A stretch of DNA of 49,307 nucleotides from an uncultured Clostridia bacterium. GTDB taxonomy: Bacteria > Bacillota > Clostridia > Saccharofermentanales > Saccharofermentanaceae. A model generated the notes under the pieces. It did not search any database, had not been told where the DNA came from, and worked only from the letters and a program-made list of their open reading frames with translations. Shown here in pieces: positions 17,057-24,402 of the stretch. A program made the position numbers and the translations under genes. Within the stretch, counting starts at the first letter, position 1; every line of letters begins with the position of its first letter. The stretch covers positions 1 through 49,307 of the forward strand of contig CAMYXF010000013.1 in the NCBI GenBank assembly GCA_947303185.1, read 5' to 3'.

Positions 17057-19494
17057 TGGCAATTTGTAGTATTTGTAAAAAGAGGCATGCTATCGTCTTC
17101 ACAAGCCGTTATGAGAACGGTCAGAGAATAGACGAAGGTTTCTGCCTTAAGTGCGCCTATGAATCAGGTATATCGGGTGTTACCGATATGTTCAAGGCAA
17201 CAGGAATCAATGCGGATAACATTGAAGAGATGAGCGACAGGCTCGAAGAGCTTGTTTCACAGAACGGTTTTTCAGCTGACCCTACTGACTTTCTTAAGTC
17301 TCTTGCGGCCGGTGATGATTTTGGCGGTTCATCTTTCGACGATGACGACGAGACATATGAATTCGATGAGGATTCAACTCCCGTAAACATTGCAGATCCT
17401 GATGATTCAAAAGATGACAAGTCATCTGAAGGTGAGGAGAAGAATAATATCTTCGGTTCTCTCTTCGGAAGAAGACCCGGCAGTGAAGCCGGAGATGATG
17501 CCCAGGAAGGCAAGGCCAGCAAGGATCCCAGAAAGGTAAGAGGCAAGCAACGTCTCAAGTACCTCAACGAATTCGGTACAAACCTTACCGAGCGTGCCGC
17601 AGAGGGCAAGATCGACCGCATTATCGGCCGTGACAAAGAGATCGAGAGATGCATCCAGATTCTTAACAGACGTTCCAAGAACAATCCTGTTCTTATCGGT
17701 GCGCCCGGTGTCGGTAAGACAGCAGTAGCACAGGGCCTTGCTGTTAAGATCGTTGAAGGATCAGTCCCTGAGAAGCTCCTTAACATGCAGGTATGGCAGC
17801 TTGACCTTCCTGCAATGGTTGCAGGTACTCAGTTCAGAGGCCAGTTTGAGAGCCGTATCAAGGGCGTAATCAACGAAGCTATCAAGGCTGAGAATATCAT
17901 CCTTGTAATCGATGAGCTCCACACGATCATCGGAGCAGGCGATGCAGAGGGTTCAACCAATGCAGCAAACATCTTAAAGCCCGCTCTTGCAAGAGGCGAG
18001 CTCCGCATCTTAGGTTCTACCACAACTGCTGAATATAAGCGTATCGAGAAGGATTCTGCTCTTGAGAGACGTTTCCAGAAAGTTATGCTCGACGAGCCTT
18101 CCGTAGAGATGTCCATTGAGATCTTGAAGGGTATCAAGGATTACTACGAGAAGCACCACAACGTCACATATTCTGATGAAGTAATCGAGTTTGCCGTTAA
18201 GGCATCCAAGAGATACATCACTGACAGATACCTTCCTGATAAGGCCATCGACCTTATTGATGAGGCTGGTTCTGCAGCAAATCTCAAGAACGTTAAGCTT
18301 GTTAAGCTTGCCAATACGAAGAAGGCGCTCGAAAAGGCTAAGCGTGAGCACCAGATGCAGATAGACTCCATGGAGAATTCATCTCCTGAGGAGCGTGAAG
18401 CTGATTACGAGAAGGTAGCTGAGCTCAAGGCAAAGGCTGACAAGCTCCAGAATGAGCTCGACCAGCTCGAGAGCGACATCGCACCTGATCCGATCCAGGT
18501 TGAGGATATCGCGCGCGTAGTCGAGATGTGGACAGGCATTCCGCTCAAGTCCATCTCTGAGACTGAGACAGAGAAGCTCAACAATCTTGAAGAGAGACTT
18601 CATAAGCGCGTAATCGGTCAGGAAGAGGCCGTACACGCCGTTGCAAGCGCTGTAAGACGTACAAGAGCCGGCTTTACAAAGAAGCATAAGCCGACATCAT
18701 TCATATTCGTAGGACCTACGGGTGTAGGTAAGACAGAGCTCGTTAAGGCTCTGGCTGAAGTCATGTTCGATACTGAAGAAGCTCTCATCAGAATTGACAT
18801 GTCCGAGTACATGGAACCTCACTCAGTATCCAAGCTCATCGGTTCTCCTCCGGGATATGTCGGATTCGATGATGCCGGACAGTTAACTGAGCAGGTAAGA
18901 AGAAAGCCTTACTCGGTAATCCTTTTCGATGAGATCGAGAAGGCTCACCCTGATGTATTCAACCTTCTCCTGCAGATGCTTGATGACGGTGTCCTCACAG
19001 ACAGCCACGGATTGCACGTTAACTTCGAAAACTGCATCATCATCATGACTTCCAACGCAGGAAGCTCAGCGAAGGCTGCTACGATCGGTTTCTTTAACGA
19101 GACACACGAAGCTATGGAACAGCACGTGCAGAGCGCTCTCAAGGAGACATTCCGTCCTGAGTTCCTGAACCGTGTTGATGAGACAATTATCTTCAAGTCA
19201 TTGAAGCCTGAGGAGATCCGCCAGATCGTTAACATCATGATCAAGGATGTATTCCAGGCATTGGATGACAAGCACATCAAGTGCACCATGACAAAGGCAG
19301 CAGGTGACAGACTTGCTGAGCTCGGTTACGACGAGAAGTATGGTGCAAGACCTTTGCGCAAGGCGATAAGGACAAATGTTGAAGATGCTCTCTCTGACAT
19401 GTTCCTCACAGGCGCGCTCAAGGATGTCGTAAGCCTCAAGATCGATTTCAGAAGAGGCAAGTTCGTTTTCGATACGATCAAAGGCGAGCAGTAA
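17056..19494 (+). CDS. clpE: ClpE-like AAA+ unfoldase with N-terminal zinc motif
   Basis: The 812-residue protein has two AAA+ modules of the ClpA/B/C/E family. The P-loops are GAPGVGKTAVAQ (about residue 216) and GPTGVGKTELVK (about 553), with Walker B motifs ILVIDELHT and ILFDEIEKAHPD. The coiled M region is at about 415-475. The ClpC N-domain repeats are absent. Instead there are two CXXC pairs (Cys4/Cys7 and Cys30/Cys33) and an acidic linker to about residue 165. This zinc-finger layout is that of ClpE. An IGF tripeptide in AATIGFFNETHE fits the ClpP-docking loop, so it probably feeds ClpP. It shares ATAATG with uvrA, coupling unfoldase and DNA-repair translation. Confidence 0.88.
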   Translation: MAICSICKKRHAIVFTSRYENGQRIDEGFCLKCAYESGISGVTDMFKATGINADNIEEMSDRLEELVSQNGFSADPTDFLKSLAAGDDFGGSSFDDDDETYEFDEDSTPVNIADPDDSKDDKSSEGEEKNNIFGSLFGRRPGSEAGDDAQEGKASKDPRKVRGKQRLKYLNEFGTNLTERAAEGKIDRIIGRDKEIERCIQILNRRSKNNPVLIGAPGVGKTAVAQGLAVKIVEGSVPEKLLNMQVWQLDLPAMVAGTQFRGQFESRIKGVINEAIKAENIILVIDELHTIIGAGDAEGSTNAANILKPALARGELRILGSTTTAEYKRIEKDSALERRFQKVMLDEPSVEMSIEILKGIKDYYEKHHNVTYSDEVIEFAVKASKRYITDRYLPDKAIDLIDEAGSAANLKNVKLVKLANTKKALEKAKREHQMQIDSMENSSPEEREADYEKVAELKAKADKLQNELDQLESDIAPDPIQVEDIARVVEMWTGIPLKSISETETEKLNNLEERLHKRVIGQEEAVHAVASAVRRTRAGFTKKHKPTSFIFVGPTGVGKTELVKALAEVMFDTEEALIRIDMSEYMEPHSVSKLIGSPPGYVGFDDAGQLTEQVRRKPYSVILFDEIEKAHPDVFNLLLQMLDDGVLTDSHGLHVNFENCIIIMTSNAGSSAKAATIGFFNETHEAMEQHVQSALKETFRPEFLNRVDETIIFKSLKPEEIRQIVNIMIKDVFQALDDKHIKCTMTKAAGDRLAELGYDEKYGARPLRKAIRTNVEDALSDMFLTGALKDVVSLKIDFRRGKFVFDTIKGEQ

Positions 19495-19514
19495 TTCAAA
19501 AAACAAACCAACAA

Positions 19515-19545
19515 AAAAGACGCTCTCGAATCGGGAGCGTCTTTT
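19515..19545. terminator. Bidirectional terminator between clpE and the convergent membrane-protein gene
   Basis: AAAAGACGCTC (19515-19525) pairs perfectly with GAGCGTCTTTT (19535-19545), with A and T runs on both sides. It can serve both converging transcripts. Confidence 0.9.
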
Positions 19546-19565
19546 AGTTTGCGTCTGATTACTGA

Positions 19566-21914
19566 TTACTTGACCCAGTCGAAGAATGCGTAGTTGTAAC
19601 CATACTGGCTTACATAAGAGCTTGTGGTTACATAAACGGTGAAGATATATGTCTCGCCGCCTGCAACTGCGATCTCGTTAGGTGTGCCTCTGAATGATGT
19701 GCCGTCACCGGTAAATGTCATTGCGTCAGAAGATACATCAGTAATATCCTGATCGCAGAAGAGCTTGATATCAAGACCATAGAGAGACTTGGGAAGGTTA
19801 GCTGTGCAGTTGCTCTTGTTCTTCAATTCGATATCGAACTTGAAGCCGTCTTCAGTAGGAGCAAAGTTGCAGATCCTTGTGCTGAAGTCGTTGATGCTTG
19901 AACCTTCAACAGTGTTAGACGTTGTCTGTCTTGTCTTTGCAGGCTCTGTAGCAGTTGTTTCTTCTTCAGTAGTTGTTGTCTCTTCCTCTGTGGTTGTAGT
20001 AGCCTCAGTGGTTTCTTCTGTTGTTGTAGTTGTAGTAGCTTCAGTTGTCTCAGTAGTTGTTGCAGCAGTTGTTGTGGCAGCTGTTGTAGCTTCTGTTGTT
20101 GTCTCTGATACTGTAGTAACTTCTGTTTCCTCCTTGGAAGGTTCGATCGTAGCTGTCGTTGTAGCTTCAGTTGTAATTGTCTCGACAGGCTTCTTGCCGA
20201 AGAGATTCTTGAGGCCTGAAGTATTGTCCAGAACGAGGAGTACGCCGATTGCTACGAGGATGATTGCAAGGAATGTGATAAGACCTGCAAGTCCGGGATC
20301 TTTTGTAGCCTTGGGTTCCTTCTTCTTTTTCTTGTTCTTAACTGTGCTGACAGGTGTGATCGTCTTATTGATGTGAGAGTTAGCTGTAGCATTTGCGGCA
20401 ACGCCTCTTGTAGCCTGTACGGGCTGCTTTCCCTTGGGCTCGAAAGGTGAGTTGTCAGGCATCTGGGGAGCTGCTGCAGGCTTGCTTGATGTACCCGGTC
20501 TGTGTCCTGTTGTAGCAGGAGCAGGTGCCGGTGCAGGAGCGGGAGCAGGTTTAGCCTGGAAGGGAGAAGGTGCAGGTGCAGGAGCCGGTGCGGGCTTTGC
20601 CTGTGCAGGAGCGGGTGCCGGAGCAGGTGCGGGTGCAGCGGCTGCAGCTTTAACTGCGGGCGCTTCCTTAGGCTTAGCTGAAGCGGCAGGTCTGTGAGGT
20701 GTTTCCTGTTCAGCAGGTGCCTTTACAGGTTCGTAAGACTTTGCAGGCTTAGCAGGTTCAGCTGCTTTTGCTGCTGCGGAAGCCTGTGATGCCTTTGCTG
20801 CTGCGGAAGCAGAAGCGGCTGCTGCCGTAATGGATGCTGCTGCAGCTGCGGCTGCTGTATTTGATGACTTTGCAGGTTCAGCTGCCTTAGCTGTTGCCGG
20901 AGGAACAGGTCTTGCGTGTTCAACGGGCCTAGCGGGTTCAGCTGCCTTAACAGGTTCAGCGGGCTTAGCCTGTGCAGCTGCAGCATCCTGCTTGAACATG
21001 TCTGCTCTTGTCTCGGGAATAACGCTTGCTGCAGGATTTACGGGCTTTGCGGGCTCTGCCGGTTTAGCGGGTTCAGCAGGCTTAGCCGATGCGAAAGGTG
21101 TTGTCGGCTTAGCCGGCTCAACAGGCTTAACTGCTTCAGCCTTTGCAGCCTGTTCTGCTGCTTTCTCGGCTTCCTGTACAGCCTTGGCGTTCTGAGTAGG
21201 CGTATTGAATAATTCTGTCTTATTTGCAGAAGGATAAGGTCTGAAACCTGCGGGCTGTGCTGCAGGCTGTGCAGGTGCCTTGGGTGCTTCTGCTCTCGGG
21301 ATATCTACACCGTTAGGCGCAGGGATATCAGGCTTTTCTGCGTTAAGGAAAGGACTTGTATTCTTGTCATGCTGTGAAGTAGCAAAGTCAAGACCGTTAC
21401 CGGACTTGAAGATCCTCTCGTTAGCCTGTCTTGCTTCGTACTTGTCGAGTGCTTCATCAAGATCGTCGAACTTCGGAATAGCATTCTTGGAAGGTTCGGG
21501 TGCCTTGGTTGTGAATAACGGCTTATCGAATGTGCCGCCATTCTTGGGGAAGGCAGGCTCTGTGGAAACAGGTGCCTTAGGAGCTTCAGCCTTGGGAGGC
21601 TCGACCTTGGGTGCTTCCGGCTTAGGCTCTTCCTTTACAACGGGAGCAGCGGGCTCTTCGGGAGCCTTGAAAGGCTTGAATGCAGATATGGATGAATCAA
21701 ATTCAAAATCATCAAACTCGTCTTTGAATCCTCTGTCGAAAGAGCTGTTCTTTTTCTCAAGATTCTCTTTGCTCTCCTTGAGCTTATCGGCAATGGATTC
21801 AGTCTTGTCACCGGGTTTGAACTGAACTGCAAAAGAGGAATCAATAAAATCGTCCTTGTTGTCAGAGTTGTTCATACCGTTTAAGTTGTTAAACTTATCA
21901 GGATCGTTAGGCAT
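19566..21914 (-). CDS. Large low-complexity single-pass membrane protein with C-terminal extracellular domain
   Basis: The 782-residue protein has no signal peptide. Residues 1-540 are hydrophilic and disordered: an acidic/polar start (about 1-90), then Ala/Pro/Lys-rich repeats of the PAKPAEP and APAPAP type. A basic stretch (KNKKKKKEPK) precedes one TM helix at about 542-563. A Thr/Glu-rich, probably glycosylatable or cell-wall-spanning stalk follows (about 577-670), then a compact domain of about 110 residues with two Cys. The N-in topology puts the P/A region in the cytoplasm. The C-terminal domain resembles small beta-sandwich modules such as DUF4352, but I do not assign it. Start ATG 21914 follows AAAGGAG; promoter TTGATT-16-TAAAAT lies upstream (21950-21977, minus strand). 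Confidence 0.8.
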   Translation of the reverse strand: MPNDPDKFNNLNGMNNSDNKDDFIDSSFAVQFKPGDKTESIADKLKESKENLEKKNSSFDRGFKDEFDDFEFDSSISAFKPFKAPEEPAAPVVKEEPKPEAPKVEPPKAEAPKAPVSTEPAFPKNGGTFDKPLFTTKAPEPSKNAIPKFDDLDEALDKYEARQANERIFKSGNGLDFATSQHDKNTSPFLNAEKPDIPAPNGVDIPRAEAPKAPAQPAAQPAGFRPYPSANKTELFNTPTQNAKAVQEAEKAAEQAAKAEAVKPVEPAKPTTPFASAKPAEPAKPAEPAKPVNPAASVIPETRADMFKQDAAAAQAKPAEPVKAAEPARPVEHARPVPPATAKAAEPAKSSNTAAAAAAASITAAAASASAAAKASQASAAAKAAEPAKPAKSYEPVKAPAEQETPHRPAASAKPKEAPAVKAAAAAPAPAPAPAPAQAKPAPAPAPAPSPFQAKPAPAPAPAPAPATTGHRPGTSSKPAAAPQMPDNSPFEPKGKQPVQATRGVAANATANSHINKTITPVSTVKNKKKKKEPKATKDPGLAGLITFLAIILVAIGVLLVLDNTSGLKNLFGKKPVETITTEATTTATIEPSKEETEVTTVSETTTEATTAATTTAATTTETTEATTTTTTEETTEATTTTEEETTTTEEETTATEPAKTRQTTSNTVEGSSINDFSTRICNFAPTEDGFKFDIELKNKSNCTANLPKSLYGLDIKLFCDQDITDVSSDAMTFTGDGTSFRGTPNEIAVAGGETYIFTVYVTTSSYVSQYGYNYAFFDWVK

Positions 21915-22033
21915 AAGTCTAATCTCCTTTATAAATAAATATATATGCTATTTTATCGTTAATGAAATCTCAATCAATACATTTATGTTACGATTTCTTG
22001 TCTTTTATAAACTTTATGAGTGAATATTGTGCC

Positions 22034-22062
22034 TTGACTTTGAACATTCATGATGTTAATAT
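22034..22062 (+). promoter_or_regulatory. Promoter of the tRNA-Leu/tRNA-fMet pair
   Basis: TTGACT at 22034-22039 and TAATAT at 22057-22062 with a 17-base spacer. Confidence 0.75.
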
Positions 22063-22083
22063 TGTTCACGCACTTACGGATAG

Positions 22084-22170
22084 GCTCGTGTGGCGGAATT
22101 GGCAGACGCAACGGACTTAAAATCCGTCGGAGTAAAATCCGTACCGGTTCAAGTCCGGTCACGAGCACCA
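22084..22170 (+). tRNA. tRNA-Leu (TAA anticodon)
   Basis: This is an 87-base class II tRNA: acceptor GCTCGTG/CACGAGC, anticodon stem CGGA/TCCG around TTAAAA, long variable arm, T arm CCGG-TTCAAGT-CCGG and encoded CCA. Confidence 0.95.
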
Positions 22171-22200
22171 TTTATTCCTTTTAAGTGCGGCGATTGATAT

Positions 22201-22277
22201 CGCGGAGTGGAGCAGTTGGTAGCTTGCCGGGCTCATAACCCGGAGGTCGTGTGGTTCGAGTCCCGCCTCCGCAACCA
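22201..22277 (+). tRNA. Initiator tRNA-fMet (CAT anticodon)
   Basis: The acceptor stem begins with a C1-A72 mismatch (CGCGGAG/CTCCGCA) and the anticodon stem has the GGG/CCC triplet next to CTCATAA. Both are initiator hallmarks. CCA is encoded. Confidence 0.94.
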
Positions 22278-22281
22278 GATT

Positions 22282-22316
22282 AAAAAGGTTATCTCATTTT
22301 GAGGTAACCTTTTTTT
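22282..22316 (+). terminator. Terminator after tRNA-fMet
   Basis: AAAAAGGTTATCTC (22282-22295) pairs with GAGGTAACCTTTTT (22301-22314) with one wobble, ending in a T run. Confidence 0.9.
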
Positions 22317-22392
22317 CGTTTCCGTGAATACAAAATCTGCCATGTGATAAGATAAAGACATCACGAAAATCTTTATGGGAAGAAGATAGGAA

Positions 22393-22764
22393 ATGAGAAA
22401 ATTAATCAGAAATATTTGCGTATTTTTTGCACTGGTAATTACGCTTACATGTCTTACTTGCTGTGCATCGAAAACATCATCTCAAAGTGAGACTGAAGAC
22501 CCTTCAAAATGCATTTATACGGTCGTTATAACTGACCTCGAAAACGGTGAGGGAATAGAAGGTGTCATAGTCAATTTCTGTACTGATTCAACATGCGTTC
22601 CTGTTACAACGGATGAAGAAGGAACTGCTGTTTTTACAGGTGAACCTTACAAGTATCACGTGCAGATTATAAAGTGTCCTGAAGGCTATGAAATGCCTGA
22701 AGAATCAGACTGGTACACAGAAGAAAAAACTGAAACTTTTAACGTAACTTTAGCGGCGGTTTAG
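22393..22764 (+). CDS. Small lipoprotein with a prealbumin-like beta domain
   Basis: The 123-residue protein starts with a basic N-terminus and hydrophobic core ending LTCLTCCASK; Cys24 is the likely lipidated residue, though Cys at -1 is atypical for a lipobox. The mature part has a pattern seen in Cna-B or carboxypeptidase-regulatory-like folds (GEGIEGVIVNFC, TTDEEGTAVFTGEPYKYHVQ, EGYEMPEE). It precedes a redox operon and is two bases from the CXXC micro-protein. It may be an extracytoplasmic partner for the TlpA-like thioredoxin; that is inference. Start ATG 22393 follows TAGGAA. Confidence 0.75.
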   Translation: MRKLIRNICVFFALVITLTCLTCCASKTSSQSETEDPSKCIYTVVITDLENGEGIEGVIVNFCTDSTCVPVTTDEEGTAVFTGEPYKYHVQIIKCPEGYEMPEESDWYTEEKTETFNVTLAAV

Positions 22765-22766
22765 AA

Positions 22767-22907
22767 GTGAAACACAAGAAAATAATTTGGGCGGTTTTGG
22801 TAGCCGCAGCAATCCTTCTTATAGTTTTCGGCGTATTAAACGGCGGAGCACGTGATGTTTTTGCAAAAGCCGTAAAGATCTGTTCGGAGTGTATCGGCCT
22901 TGGATAA
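22767..22907 (+). CDS. CXXC-motif micro-protein (CD1871A-like), 46 residues
   Basis: This short frame starts at GTG 22767, two bases after the lipoprotein stop. It encodes a basic N-terminus (MKHKK), one hydrophobic helix (IIWAVLVAAAILLIVFGVL) and a tail ending AKAVKICSECIGLG with a CXXC motif. Size, TM position and the KICXECIG tail match the CD1871A family of CXXC membrane peptides, which occur beside NapH-like ferredoxins and thioredoxins in Clostridia. The end overlaps the next gene by 8 bases. Gene callers with a size cut-off would miss it. Confidence 0.8.
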   Translation: MKHKKIIWAVLVAAAILLIVFGVLNGGARDVFAKAVKICSECIGLG

Positions 22908-23787
22908 GAAGCAGAGAGAACCTTTGACGAGAAGGCTCATACAGGTTTATACGGCACTCCTTTACAACGCTTACATTAAAGGCTTTGCAGAAGGTGAGAT
23001 ATATACAGGAGTTTTGAAAAACGCATGTGTTCCGGGTCTTAACTGTTATTCTTGTCCCGGTGCGATAAGTGCATGTCCTTTGGGTTCTTTGCAGAATGCA
23101 ATTTCAGCATCGGCTGACAGACCTGCGTTTTATGTTGTTGGAATAATCCTTCTTTTCGGAATGTTTTTGGGACGTGTGATCTGCGGCTTTTTATGCCCAT
23201 TCGGACTTATCCAGGAACTGCTTCATAAGATACCGGTTAAGAAGCTTAAGAAGAATAAGATCACTCAAAAACTTACATGGCTTAAGTATGTGATATTAGG
23301 TGTTTTCGTTGTTGCAATTCCATTGCTCTTTGGCCTTAGGAAATTACCTCTTCCTGCATTCTGCAAATATATCTGTCCTGCAGGAACTTTAGAGGGTGCA
23401 TTGCTGTTGATGATCCATCCTGATAATGCAGATCTTCGCGCATTAACCGGTGGACTTTTTTACTGGAAGCTTGCAGTACTAATTGCGATGTTGATCTCAT
23501 GTGTTTTTATATTCCGTGCGTTCTGCAGATTTATCTGTCCTCTGGGTGCGATCTACAGTTTGTTTTCGAAGATCGCTCTGCTCGGAGTAAGGGTAGACAT
23601 GAATAAATGCAATAACTGCGGAGCATGCGTTAAGACCTGTAAGATGGATATTAAAAATGTTGGTGACAGGGAGTGTATCCAGTGCGGGGAATGCATTGAT
23701 GTATGTCCTGAGAAAGCTATAACTTTCAAGGCCGGAAAGCTTGCTTTAAGAGGTCCTGATATCGCTCATAAGGAGGCAGAATCATGA
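22900..23787 (+). CDS. NapH/CcoG-like membrane ferredoxin (4Fe-4S binding)
   Basis: The 295-residue protein has about five TM helices and cysteine motifs typical of the NapH/YccM group: CYSCPGAISACP, CGFLCPFG, CKYICPAG, CRFICPLG. Two 4Fe-4S ferredoxin motifs follow near the C-terminus (CNNCGACVKTC and CIQCGECIDVC, each followed by basic or Pro residues). It is likely to move electrons across or along the membrane. It overlaps the CXXC peptide by 8 bases and the TlpA gene by 4, so the four genes form one unit. A reductive route for periplasm-side thiols is plausible. Start is TTG 22900. Confidence 0.9.
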   Translation: MDKKQREPLTRRLIQVYTALLYNAYIKGFAEGEIYTGVLKNACVPGLNCYSCPGAISACPLGSLQNAISASADRPAFYVVGIILLFGMFLGRVICGFLCPFGLIQELLHKIPVKKLKKNKITQKLTWLKYVILGVFVVAIPLLFGLRKLPLPAFCKYICPAGTLEGALLLMIHPDNADLRALTGGLFYWKLAVLIAMLISCVFIFRAFCRFICPLGAIYSLFSKIALLGVRVDMNKCNNCGACVKTCKMDIKNVGDRECIQCGECIDVCPEKAITFKAGKLALRGPDIAHKEAES

Positions 23788-24317
23788 GGAAAAATATCAG
23801 GATAATTCTCTGGAGTATAGCGATTGTTTTCCTCGTTGCGGTAATCGTTTTTGTTAATTTCTTTGGAAAGAATAATATCACCACAGGTGCAGCTCAAGGA
23901 GAGATGTTAAGTGATTTTTCCATTGCTTGTGTAGATGGAAATAATTTCAATTTGTCTGAACAGAAGGGGAAGGTTGTTGTTATAAATCTGTGGGCAACAT
24001 GGTGCATTCCATGTGTTGATGAGCTTCCGAATTTTGAGAAGATAAGTGAAGAATTTTCCGGTGAAGTCTCAGTGATCGCGATTCATCCGACGCCGGTAAC
24101 AACCGACGTAGCGGAGTGGCTTTCAGATTATTCTTATACTATTCCTTTTGCAGTAGATGAAGACGGAAGCGTAAGTGAACTTCTGAATGCTTCGACTGTT
24201 TTACCCCAGACGATAGTTATTGATAAGAACGGTATCGTTACTTATAACAAGTCGGGAAGTCTCTCTTACGAAGAACTCCGTGACATAGTTTCCGGCGCCC
24301 TTTCAGAAAACACCTGA
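23784..24317 (+). CDS. TlpA/ResA-like membrane-anchored thioredoxin
   Basis: The 177-residue protein has an N-terminal TM anchor (about 7-29) and an AhpC/TSA-type thioredoxin fold with active site WATWCIPCVDELP (CIPC, around residue 73-76) and the cis-Pro in STVLPQTIVID. Family members reduce disulfides outside the membrane. Its gene overlaps the ferredoxin gene by four bases, implying that the membrane ferredoxin supplies electrons to it. Start ATG 23784 follows AAGGAGG. Confidence 0.92.
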   Translation: MRKNIRIILWSIAIVFLVAVIVFVNFFGKNNITTGAAQGEMLSDFSIACVDGNNFNLSEQKGKVVVINLWATWCIPCVDELPNFEKISEEFSGEVSVIAIHPTPVTTDVAEWLSDYSYTIPFAVDEDGSVSELLNASTVLPQTIVIDKNGIVTYNKSGSLSYEELRDIVSGALSENT

Positions 24318-24402
24318 TTTCTGCCTTATACATATATTTCTTGTTTTTTTATTATTTGTGTATAATGTATGCGGTTTATAAGCAGAGCAGGAGGCTTTTT
24401 AA

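Noticed and set aside
20434..21212. Gly/Ala-rich frames on the + strand
   Set aside because: They are antisense reflections of the A/P-rich repeats of the minus-strand gene, with no ribosome binding sites.
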